Positions 5,633 to 10,520 of a stretch of DNA of 10,654 nucleotides are shown here, one piece after another. Under the pieces are notes generated by a model. It saw only the letters and a program-made list of their open reading frames with translations. It was not told where the DNA came from and did no database searches. The translations under genes were made by a program, and so were the position numbers. How positions within the stretch are numbered: the stretch's first letter is position 1; each line of letters opens with the position of its first letter. Source of the stretch: Clostridiales bacterium (GTDB taxonomy: Bacteria; Bacillota; Clostridia; Caldicoprobacterales; UBA3941). The stretch is from the NCBI GenBank assembly GCA_012522165.1, contig JAAYKZ010000035.1, positions 1-10,654 of the forward strand. Reading direction: 5' to 3'.

Positions 5633-6596
5633 TGTAGGTTCAGTTAGTATAAATCTGGTACTTATGAATGAACAACAAAAAGTTATAGACAAGCTGTATG
5701 TCCGAACTGAAGGCAAGCCTATACCAATATTAAAAAAGGCTATGGAAGATATGTATATAAGAAATGGTGGGAATATAAAAATAAATGGTGTAGGAGTTAC
5801 AGGTAGTGGACGGGATTTGGCAGCTGTTATGGTGGGTGCTGACGTGGTAAAAAATGAAATTACAGCCCATGGTGTAGCAGTGCTCACTTTTTTTCCTGAT
5901 GTTAGAACGGTAATAGAAATAGGAGGCCAGGATTCAAAGATAATTATAATACGTAACGGCGTTGTATCAGATTTTGCTATGAATACGGTATGTGCTGCAG
6001 GTACTGGCTCTTTTTTAGATCGACAAGCAGCACGCCTTAATATCCCTATAGAAGAGTTTGGGGAAATGGCATTAAAATCCAAGTCACCTGTAAGAATAGC
6101 AGGACGATGTGCTGTTTTTGCTGAATCAGACATGGTTCATAAACAACAGATGGGATGTCCTCCAGAGGATATTATTAGAGGTTTATGTGAAGCATTGGTA
6201 AGAAATTACCTTAGTAATGTGGCAAAGGGAAAAGATATTCTTCCCAGCATAGTTTTTCAAGGAGGAGTAGCTGCTAACCAAGGTATACGGGCCGCTTTTG
6301 AAGAAGCATTAGGATATAAGGTAATGGTACCAGAACATTATGATGTAATGGGAGCTATTGGGGTAGCCATTTTGGCACAAAAAGAGGTAGAAAGAAAAGG
6401 TAGTACTTCCTTTAGAGGCATAGAAAACATGAAGCAAGATTTTAAAGCCAGAACTTTTGAATGCGAAGATTGTCCAAATAACTGTGAGATAGTAGAATTT
6501 AAAGCAGGTGATAATATTTTAGCGAGATGGGGAGATAGATGCGGTAAATGGGCTATGAAATTTGAAGATAAATCGGAACTTCGTTCCTTAGCATGA
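5601..6596 (+). CDS. Acyl-CoA dehydratase activase (HgdC/BadF/BcrA ATPase family) with Cys-rich tail
   Basis: ATPase of the ASKHA fold. In known members it forms a dimer bridged by a [4Fe-4S] cluster and uses ATP hydrolysis to fire low-potential electrons into a partner. Seen in 331 residues: phosphate-binding LGIDVGS (8-14), GVTGSGRD (65-72), the second phosphate motif IEIGGQDSK (105-113), NTVCAAGTGSFLD (128-140) with Cys131 and AGRCAVFAESDMVH (167-180) with Cys170, matching the two cluster ligands of HgdC, then the adenosine motif FQGGVAANQ (219-227) and MGAIGVA (250-256). The part after about residue 270 is beyond the usual HgdC end and carries Cys288, Cys291, Cys295 and Cys314 in a CxxCxxxC...GDRCGK pattern, resembling the linker found in large fused activases. 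The ATG start follows AAAGGAGT and AAAGGA, and the gene overlaps the previous one by 32 nt, so all three are probably made together. Confidence 0.92.
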   Translation: MNLEKYYLGIDVGSVSINLVLMNEQQKVIDKLYVRTEGKPIPILKKAMEDMYIRNGGNIKINGVGVTGSGRDLAAVMVGADVVKNEITAHGVAVLTFFPDVRTVIEIGGQDSKIIIIRNGVVSDFAMNTVCAAGTGSFLDRQAARLNIPIEEFGEMALKSKSPVRIAGRCAVFAESDMVHKQQMGCPPEDIIRGLCEALVRNYLSNVAKGKDILPSIVFQGGVAANQGIRAAFEEALGYKVMVPEHYDVMGAIGVAILAQKEVERKGSTSFRGIENMKQDFKARTFECEDCPNNCEIVEFKAGDNILARWGDRCGKWAMKFEDKSELRSLA

Positions 6597-6664
6597 ATAT
6601 AAGAAATCAAGGGTGAGATAATAAAATCAAGATAGAATTTGTTTTATTGAAAGGAAGGATTATT

Positions 6665-6859
6665 ATGAAAAGAGAAGCTCCTAGCTTTGAACAAAAGCGA
6701 TATGTTGCCGCTGTATGTCCAGAATATAGTCCCGCATATGAAGGTTTTACAAACAGTGCTATGGGAACAGGTGATGATTCATGTGACATATGTCTGCATT
6801 GGAATGATGGAGCATGTGAGATATTTGATGAAGTGCTGACAGGAATAGATCAGACTTAA
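6665..6859 (+). CDS. Small Cys-containing protein of unknown function
   Basis: A 64-residue protein I do not recognise. The ATG at 6665 is chosen over an upstream start at 6647, because AAGGAAGGA (6651-6659) sits just before it and would otherwise lie inside the coding region. The protein has four cysteines: Cys18 in AVCPEYSP, then CDIC (Cys40, Cys43) and Cys51. That pattern could bind a metal or an Fe-S cluster. No signal peptide or membrane segment is seen. It begins 68 bp after the activase stop without a clear terminator or strong promoter between them (only a weak AT-rich inverted repeat, AATAAAA 6620-6626/TTTTATT 6642-6648), so it may be an operon member. The next gene starts one base after its stop. 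Confidence 0.7.
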   Translation: MKREAPSFEQKRYVAAVCPEYSPAYEGFTNSAMGTGDDSCDICLHWNDGACEIFDEVLTGIDQT

Positions 6860-6860
6860 A

Positions 6861-7118
6861 ATGGTTGAACAAGTTTGTCCTATTTGTAATGGTCTCTCTC
6901 ATCTCAATAAGACATGCATAAACTGCGGGAAACAGATGGATGAGATGGGAAAGATGGAAGACTATATGGACCCATATTATCCTTATATGGATAAGGAAAG
7001 CTTTAGTGTAGATAATAAAAAGTTATTGATAGGTGATCACCTATGTGTCCACCTTTATTATTGCGAATCTTGCCAGCGTATTGAATATCAATCTGTTTCA
7101 CCTATTTTTGAGCCTTGA
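6861..7118 (+). CDS. Zinc-ribbon-like small protein
   Basis: An 85-residue protein with two Cys clusters. The N-terminal one is CPIC (Cys6, Cys9) and CINC (Cys19, Cys22), spaced as a zinc ribbon. The C-terminal one is Cys62/His64 with CESC (Cys68, Cys71). Between them lies an acidic Tyr/Asp/Met-rich stretch (DYMDPYYPYMD, 34-44). The ATG follows the previous stop by one base, and the ribosome site must lie within the previous gene, so translation is probably coupled. I have an impression of similar short zinc-ribbon proteins of unknown function in other Firmicutes but cannot name the family. Being paired with another Cys-rich protein behind an Fe-S activase operon hints at a shared metal-related role, which is inference only. 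Confidence 0.75.
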   Translation: MVEQVCPICNGLSHLNKTCINCGKQMDEMGKMEDYMDPYYPYMDKESFSVDNKKLLIGDHLCVHLYYCESCQRIEYQSVSPIFEP

Positions 7119-7297
7119 ATTAACATAAAAAAATTGATTTGGCTATGTAAATCAAGGAAATCTTATAAAATCCCAAAATAGTGGAGTTGATGACGAGAAA
7201 GCAATGAATATGGATATTATTATCTATTGAAAAAGTGGTTGAGTTATATTATTATATAGGTACAGTAAGATAAGCAGATTAACTTATAATCCTGTAA
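7119..7297 (+). promoter_or_regulatory. Upstream region of the 6S RNA candidate with two possible promoters
   Basis: No gene is seen here. A short hairpin TTGATTT (7134-7140)/AAATCAA (7149-7155) follows the zinc-ribbon gene but lacks a T run. One sigma-A promoter candidate is TTGAAA (7227-7232), 17 bp, TATTAT (7250-7255), with a start near 7262. A second candidate has a perfect TATAAT (7285-7290) but no good -35. Its start near 7297 would place the RNA 5' end exactly at the base of the closing stem. Confidence 0.45.
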
Positions 7298-7446
7298 TGT
7301 TCGTTAATCTATTGTTATTAACCCACAGTATGACTACGGGAGCTCGGGTTTGACCATAGGATGCCATGTCCCTAGTGGGGAAGGCAGAATTGGGCAATAG
7401 GGCACCCACCTGCCGAGAGGCGGGTCTAATAATAGTAGAGAACGGC
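7298..7446 (+). ncRNA. ssrS: 6S RNA candidate (regulator of sigma-A RNA polymerase)
   Basis: By hand folding, a closing stem forms from 7308-7320 (TCTATTGTTATTA) and 7427-7439 (TAATAATAGTAGA), 13 pairs including two G-U, extended by CGTT (7302-7305)/AACG (7441-7444). It encloses an unpaired 5' strand (about 7321-7345), a long irregular apical hairpin (7346-7407: GGGT/ACCC, TTG/CAA, CCA/TGG, TGCC/GGCA, TCCC/GGGA) and, on the 3' side of the bubble, a compact hairpin ACCTGCC-GAGA-GGCGGGT (7408-7425) with a GNRA loop. A closing stem, a central bubble with a small 3' hairpin, and a long apical arm with bulges is the architecture of 6S RNA, which mimics an open promoter and sequesters sigma-A holoenzyme. 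The GGCACCCACCTG block also resembles 6S RNAs from memory. The region is GC-richer than its surroundings and has no open frame. Exact ends are uncertain. Confidence 0.72.
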
Positions 7447-7457
7447 ATTATGGGAGA

Positions 7458-7488
7458 AGCAAACCCCCGCGTAAAGTGGGGGGTTGCT
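7458..7488 (+). terminator. Hairpin terminator after the 6S RNA candidate
   Basis: AGCAAACCCCC (7458-7468) pairs with GGGGGGTTGCT (7478-7488) with one A-G mismatch and a 9-nt loop. The following tract (ATTATCTT) is only moderately T-rich, so this may be a 3'-end-protecting hairpin or a weaker terminator. Confidence 0.6.
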
Positions 7489-7520
7489 ATTATCTTAAGC
7501 TAACTTAAAACAATTTTTTA

Positions 7521-7548
7521 TTGACAATTATTGATCATATGATATAAT
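7521..7548 (+). promoter_or_regulatory. Strong sigma-A promoter of the tRNA pair
   Basis: Perfect TTGACA (7521-7526) and perfect TATAAT (7543-7548) with a 16-bp spacer, preceded by an A/T-rich UP-like stretch. The start near 7555 lies about 18 nt before the first tRNA. Confidence 0.85.
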
Positions 7549-7572
7549 ATTAAACGTTGGTACGAATTATAT

Positions 7573-7646
7573 TGCGGAATGGTGTAACGGTAGCACATAT
7601 GACTCTGACTCATAGTGTCTAGGTTCGAATCCTAGTTCCGCAGCCA
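7573..7646 (+). tRNA. tRNA-Gln (anticodon CTG)
   Basis: Acceptor stem TGCGGAA (7573-7579)/TTCCGCA (7636-7642), discriminator G and encoded CCA (7644-7646). The anticodon arm is TATGA-CTCTGAC-TCATA, giving anticodon CTG, and the T arm is CTAGG-TTCGAAT-CCTAG. U at position 1 is usual for tRNA-Gln. The tRNA has the short variable loop of class I. In most Clostridia this tRNA is charged through Glu-tRNA amidation, which is general family knowledge and not visible here. Confidence 0.95.
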
Positions 7647-7651
7647 TATTT

Positions 7652-7726
7652 GCCCCCATGGTCAAGTGGTTAAGACTCCGCCCTCTCACGGCGGCAACAG
7701 GGGTTCGAATCCCCTTGGGGGTGCCA
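7652..7726 (+). tRNA. tRNA-Glu (anticodon CTC)
   Basis: Acceptor stem GCCCCCA (7652-7658)/TGGGGGT (7716-7722) with a G-U first pair, discriminator G and encoded CCA (7724-7726). The anticodon arm is CCGCC-CTCTCAC-GGCGG, giving anticodon CTC, and the T arm is AGGGG-TTCGAAT-CCCCT. It lies five bases after tRNA-Gln and is clearly co-transcribed. Confidence 0.95.
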
Positions 7727-7736
7727 GTATTAACGC

Positions 7737-7796
7737 AAAGTAGGCTATATGATTATCCGTAAAAGCGTGAAATCATATAGCCTATTTTGTTTTTTA
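7737..7796 (+). terminator. Intrinsic terminator of the tRNA operon
   Basis: TAGGCTATATGAT (7741-7753) and ATCATATAGCCTA (7772-7784) form a 13-bp perfect stem, extended by AAAG/TTTT, and followed by GTTTTTT. It is a strong rho-independent terminator 10 bp after tRNA-Glu. Some read-through may feed the next gene, which has no clear promoter of its own. Confidence 0.9.
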
Positions 7797-7846
7797 TGGA
7801 ACAATAAGCAATTAATTTCGTCTGAACTTGTAAGGAGGTTTTAATT

Positions 7847-8206
7847 ATGAATAGACATATAATCTTTGTTTTGTGTATACTATTTATAGTCGGTATTTTT
7901 TCAGGATGCAATAATGTTAGCAAAAACAATTCTACCGAAGAAGGAATATCTTTTAATGCTACCGTACTTGAAAATGACCAATCCTTTTTGTTAGTGGAGC
8001 CAGAGGCTGATTCATCTGAATTATCATCTGCTGATAAAATTTCTGTTTCTTTAGGAAAAACAACTTTAGTAAATGCTGATGGAGATGAGATTAGGGTGGA
8101 TGACATTAAAGAAGGAGATAGGGTACAAATTTTTTATGATGGACAAATTGCCGAAAGTTATCCTGCACAGATTCATAATTGTAGTAAAATAGTATTAATG
8201 AAATGA
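7847..8206 (+). CDS. Small DUF3221-like lipoprotein
   Basis: A 119-residue secreted protein. The first 20 residues are a hydrophobic signal ending in IFSG before Cys21, a slightly atypical lipobox, followed by an Asn/Ser-rich tether, so it is probably anchored on the outer face of the membrane. The rest is a small beta-rich domain. The motifs are FNATVLEN (36-43), FLLVEPEAD (47-55), SSADKISVSL (60-69), DDIKEGDRVQIFYDGQI (85-101) and ESYPAQI (103-109), the pattern of the DUF3221 family (B. subtilis YobA-like), whose function is unknown. ATG start eight bases after AAGGAGG. It follows the tRNA terminator with no good promoter in between, and the SRAP gene begins 21 bp after its stop. Confidence 0.8.
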   Translation: MNRHIIFVLCILFIVGIFSGCNNVSKNNSTEEGISFNATVLENDQSFLLVEPEADSSELSSADKISVSLGKTTLVNADGDEIRVDDIKEGDRVQIFYDGQIAESYPAQIHNCSKIVLMK

Positions 8207-8227
8207 TGGATGGGAAGGTATATTGAT

Positions 8228-8881
8228 ATGTGTGGTAGATACTTGTTGGACACGGAAATAAGGGAGATTATAAAGACATATAAAATACTGCGTACAAAAG
8301 CGGAAGAATACAAGGCAGGCGAGATCTTCCCCTCTACAAGTGCTCCCATAATATTTGACAGTGATCAAAGAACAATTGCTCATGCTAAATGGGGATTTCC
8401 ATTTGGATTTAAGAAGGGCATGGTTATAAATGCACGGTCCGAGACTATTATGAATAAACCCATGTTTAAGGAGTCCTTTTACACCGCAAGATGCATAATT
8501 CCTGCTAATTTGTACTATGAATGGAAAGAGGAGGGCGGGGGGAAGAAGGTTAAGTATGGGATAGGCCTTAAGAATCAAAGCCTTATTTCACTTGGAGGGA
8601 TTTTCAAGTTATCCATGGATTATAGTCATTCTATAAAGCAGCTGACCTTTGTCATCATTACTACTGAAGCAGAAGAAGACATCAAAAATATTCATTCTCG
8701 AATGCCTCTTATAATTAAAAAAAATGATATAGATGCCTGGCTGGATAAAAATGCTGACATTAAGCATGTCCAAAGAATCCTTAAATCCAAGGTTAGCGAT
8801 GAATTCTTTATAAATAGGATAGATGATAACAACTCGGAGAGTTCTGGCGATGAGGACTACGAGCAGCTAAAAATGTTCTAA
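8228..8881 (+). CDS. SRAP-domain protein (HMCES/YedK family), abasic-site DNA-protein crosslinker
   Basis: A 217-residue protein that by family knowledge protects abasic sites in single-stranded DNA by forming a thiazolidine crosslink through Cys2. The ATG at 8228 is fixed by the invariant MCGRY start. An in-frame ATG at 8210 would bury the cysteine, and GGGAAGG (8212-8218) lies nine bases upstream of 8228. Seen: Cys2, the DNA-contacting WGFPFGF (55-61), INARSET (67-73) with Asn68, CIIPANLYYEWKE (89-101) with Glu98, and NIHSRMP (154-160) with His156. These match the catalytic Cys, Asn, Glu and His of YedK/HMCES. The domain ends near residue 195. It is followed by an acidic low-complexity linker and the C-terminal EQLKMF, which resembles the bacterial sliding-clamp binding motif QLxLF. 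Probably co-transcribed with the lipoprotein before it. Confidence 0.93.
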   Translation: MCGRYLLDTEIREIIKTYKILRTKAEEYKAGEIFPSTSAPIIFDSDQRTIAHAKWGFPFGFKKGMVINARSETIMNKPMFKESFYTARCIIPANLYYEWKEEGGGKKVKYGIGLKNQSLISLGGIFKLSMDYSHSIKQLTFVIITTEAEEDIKNIHSRMPLIIKKNDIDAWLDKNADIKHVQRILKSKVSDEFFINRIDDNNSESSGDEDYEQLKMF

Positions 8882-8952
8882 TCACTTTTCAAAAAGAATA
8901 TTTGAATTACAGAATTATATGGAATTAATAAGAGAAATAAAAAGAAAAAAGA

Positions 8953-8981
8953 GTGAGCATAAATTAAAATCCTATGCTCAC
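8953..8981. terminator. Bidirectional terminator between the SRAP and YhcN-like genes
   Basis: GTGAGCATA (8953-8961) pairs with TATGCTCAC (8973-8981) around an 11-nt loop, with an A-rich run before and CTTTTTATTT after. It serves the two convergent genes on either side. Confidence 0.85.
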
Positions 8982-9007
8982 CTTTTTATTTGAGGATGTG
9001 GTTTCTA

Positions 9008-9649
9008 TTAAAAGGGATTAATTCTTCTAATAATCTCTTCTATTTCCTCGGTAAAGCCAGATAAAGGTTTCCCATTTTCTATATCTGATGCTATAGTTTT
9101 AATTCTGCTTAGAAGATCAGGGTCAGCAGTTACTACAACGTTATCAATATCTGGTTCTATGTCTCTAACACGTTTTTCCACTGATTTTTTTATGGCATTT
9201 GTTAGATCGCCTTTATACTGTTTTTCAAATTGTACTCCTACTAAGGCAGTGTCCCCAGTAATTACACAGCTAGCAGAATCAATATTCCTTTCTTTAGCAA
9301 CAGCATTGGCTATTCTCTGTGCTGTGCTTCTGGCGGTGTTGTCGCCCATAGTTTCACTACGACGAACTGTCCTTGGGGTTGTGCCAGGGATGTCTGTGGT
9401 ACCAGGACTATCTGGAATAGTTCTTGGTGAAGTCGTACGAGGCACTACCCTGGTGTTATTAGGAGCAGTTCTAGTCGTTCCAGGGGTAGGAGTAGTAGGC
9501 GGTGTTACCCTTGTTTGTCTAGGCACTGTTGTTCTATTTTGATTAGGAGTTGTATCCTCTGGACGCCTATCAGCAGTAGTACATCCAGCTAATGCCATAG
9601 CTCCTATTATCAAAATAATACTTAACAATACCCATATTCTTTTCTTCAA
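9008..9649 (-). CDS. YhcN/YlaJ-family spore lipoprotein with Thr/Pro-rich linker
   Basis: A 213-residue lipoprotein. TTG start at 9647-9649, nine bases after AGGAGG. The signal peptide is MKKR plus a hydrophobic core, ending in the lipobox LAGC with Cys23 as the lipid-modified residue. Residues 24 to about 100 are a low-complexity linker dominated by Thr, Pro and Arg, likely extended and flexible. Residues about 105-213 form the YhcN/YlaJ-type domain, with ARSTAQRIANAVAKE (105-119), a CVITGDTALVGV core, a helix leading to RVRDIEPDIDNVVVTADPDL, and a C-terminal amphipathic helix. Relatives are spore inner-membrane or cortex-associated lipoproteins, some affecting germination or outgrowth. The exact role is not known. 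An imperfect sigma-G-like signal and an inverted repeat lie upstream. Confidence 0.85.
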   Translation of the reverse strand: MKKRIWVLLSIILIIGAMALAGCTTADRRPEDTTPNQNRTTVPRQTRVTPPTTPTPGTTRTAPNNTRVVPRTTSPRTIPDSPGTTDIPGTTPRTVRRSETMGDNTARSTAQRIANAVAKERNIDSASCVITGDTALVGVQFEKQYKGDLTNAIKKSVEKRVRDIEPDIDNVVVTADPDLLSRIKTIASDIENGKPLSGFTEEIEEIIRRINPF

Positions 9650-9698
9650 AGTATATTACCTCCTTTATTAATGGAATTAGAAAGCCTAAAATAAAAGC

Positions 9699-9759
9699 AA
9701 AGCATTATATCCCAAATATTGTTAATGATAATAAATATATTTTTAGGATTTAATGCTTT
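9699..9759. repeat. Imperfect 14-bp inverted repeat upstream of the YhcN-like gene
   Basis: AAAGCATTATATCC (9699-9712) and GGATTTAATGCTTT (9746-9759) pair at 13 of 14 positions, separated by 33 bp. The left arm contains the minus-strand TATAAT, and the right arm contains the minus-strand CATTAAA that could be a sporulation sigma -10. It may be an operator or a leader hairpin. Confidence 0.5.
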
Positions 9760-9777
9760 TATAGTTTCTGCTTATTC
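9749..9777 (-). promoter_or_regulatory. Possible sigma-G-type promoter of the YhcN-like gene
   Basis: On the minus strand, GAATA (9773-9777), a 17-bp spacer and CATTAAA (9749-9755) resemble the forespore sigma-G pattern (GNATA, about 17-18 bp, CATNNTA) with a mismatch in the -10. The call leans on the spore nature of the gene and is weak by sequence alone. Confidence 0.25.
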
Positions 9778-9898
9778 TCTTTTTTTATTTAATGTAAATA
9801 ATTCATAAGCATCTATAGAAGACTAATTTTAGTGATTGATGTAAAAGAAATAACAAAAATTTCAATTATTAATATAGCTTATACAAGTAAAATTTCTA

Positions 9899-9907
9899 TG
9901 CTATAAT
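9899..9907 (+). promoter_or_regulatory. Extended -10 promoter of glpP
   Basis: TG (9899-9900), one base, and a perfect TATAAT (9902-9907). The -35 at 17 bp (TTATAC, 9879-9884) is poor. The predicted leader is about 40 nt, ending in AGGAGG seven bases before the ATG. Confidence 0.55.
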
Positions 9908-9953
9908 ATACTTAATCACCTATGCACTGATCCTTGCTTTAGGAGGAATATCC

Positions 9954-10520
9954 ATGAATAATATATATGATTTATTAGCCGCAAATCCAATCATTGGAGC
10001 ATTACCCCATATGGTATTACCAAATGAGATAGAACAAAGAAAAGTAGAGGTATTTTTTTTATTGTCAGGCAACATAATGGAAATACATAATAGAGTTTCC
10101 TGTTTAAAGGATTCGGGAAAAAAGGTTTTTGTACATGTAGATTTGATTGATGGTTTAGCTAAAGACATGGCAGCTATAGATTATATAAAAAAAAATGTAA
10201 AGCCTGACGGCATATTATCTACACGGAGCCATCTTTTACGCCATGGAAAAGAGATCGGATTACTTACTGTTCAGAGAATTTTCATGATAGATTCTTTGTC
10301 TTTCGAAAGCGGAATTAAAATGGTAGAAAGCTATAAGCCAGATTTTGTTGAAGTAATGCCAGGAATTATACCAAAGGCCATATCAGAGTTTAAAAATAAA
10401 ATTTCTCCACCTGTAATAGCAGGAGGGATGATAACAGAAAAAGAGGATGTTATACAAGCCTTAAAAGCAGGTGCTATAGCTGTTTCTACTAGTAAACGCG
10501 AATTGTGGGATTTAGATTGA
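9954..10520 (+). CDS. glpP: Glycerol-3-phosphate responsive antiterminator GlpP
   Basis: A 188-residue cytosolic regulator, the normal GlpP length. In B. subtilis, GlpP with glycerol-3-phosphate binds leader RNA of glp genes and prevents termination. Seen in order: NPIIGAL (11-17), FFLLSGNI (34-41), KVFVHVDLIDGL (57-68), DGILSTRSHLL (85-95), IDSLSF (112-117), VEVMPGIIP (132-140), PVIAGGMI (153-160) and GAIAVSTSKRELW (173-185). This series of beta-strand ends fits the TIM-barrel-like fold with phosphate-binding loops at IAGG and VSTS. ATG start with AGGAGG seven bases upstream. It often precedes glpF, glpK or glpD, but the remaining 134 bp show no such gene. Confidence 0.93.
   Translation: MNNIYDLLAANPIIGALPHMVLPNEIEQRKVEVFFLLSGNIMEIHNRVSCLKDSGKKVFVHVDLIDGLAKDMAAIDYIKKNVKPDGILSTRSHLLRHGKEIGLLTVQRIFMIDSLSFESGIKMVESYKPDFVEVMPGIIPKAISEFKNKISPPVIAGGMITEKEDVIQALKAGAIAVSTSKRELWDLD

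Larger units (their letters stand above)
9650..9953. promoter_or_regulatory. Divergent intergenic region between the YhcN-like gene and glpP
   Basis: This 304-bp AT-rich stretch has no credible gene. It holds the minus-strand ribosome site AGGAGG (9659-9664), a minus-strand TATAAT (9704-9709) with TTATCA 16 bp upstream, a large imperfect inverted repeat (9699-9759), a possible sigma-G-like site, and near glpP an extended -10 element and AGGAGG (9941-9946). The part from about 9780 to 9895 shows nothing I can interpret. Confidence 0.55.

Noticed and set aside
5618..6133. 171-codon minus-strand open frame inside the activase gene
   Set aside because: Opposite an ATPase gene with intact family motifs; its translation has no domain-like pattern and it lacks upstream signals, so it is an antisense shadow.
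7298..7446. SRP RNA, T-box leader or riboswitch as the identity of the structured RNA
   Set aside because: The SRP loop core (GGAAGG/AGCAG arrangement), the T-box TGG motif with specifier stem and common riboswitch cores are not seen, and tRNAs rather than a protein gene follow.
8210..8227. Upstream ATG start for the SRAP protein
   Set aside because: SRAP proteins need Cys at position 2 after Met removal; the ATG at 8228 gives MCGRY and has a ribosome site in front.
8195..8578. Minus-strand frame opposite the SRAP gene
   Set aside because: The SRAP frame carries all catalytic residues and a ribosome site; the antisense frame has neither.
9159..9542. 127-codon plus-strand open frame opposite the YhcN-like gene
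   Set aside because: It is the complement of the Thr/Pro/Arg repeat spacer; the hydrophobic, Val/Leu/Gly-rich translation is an artefact of that composition.
9008..9649. Direct-repeat array suspected in the ACC/CCT-rich region near 9400-9540
   Set aside because: The apparent repetition is codon-level low complexity encoding Thr/Pro/Arg, with no fixed repeat unit or spacer, so it is not a CRISPR or satellite array.
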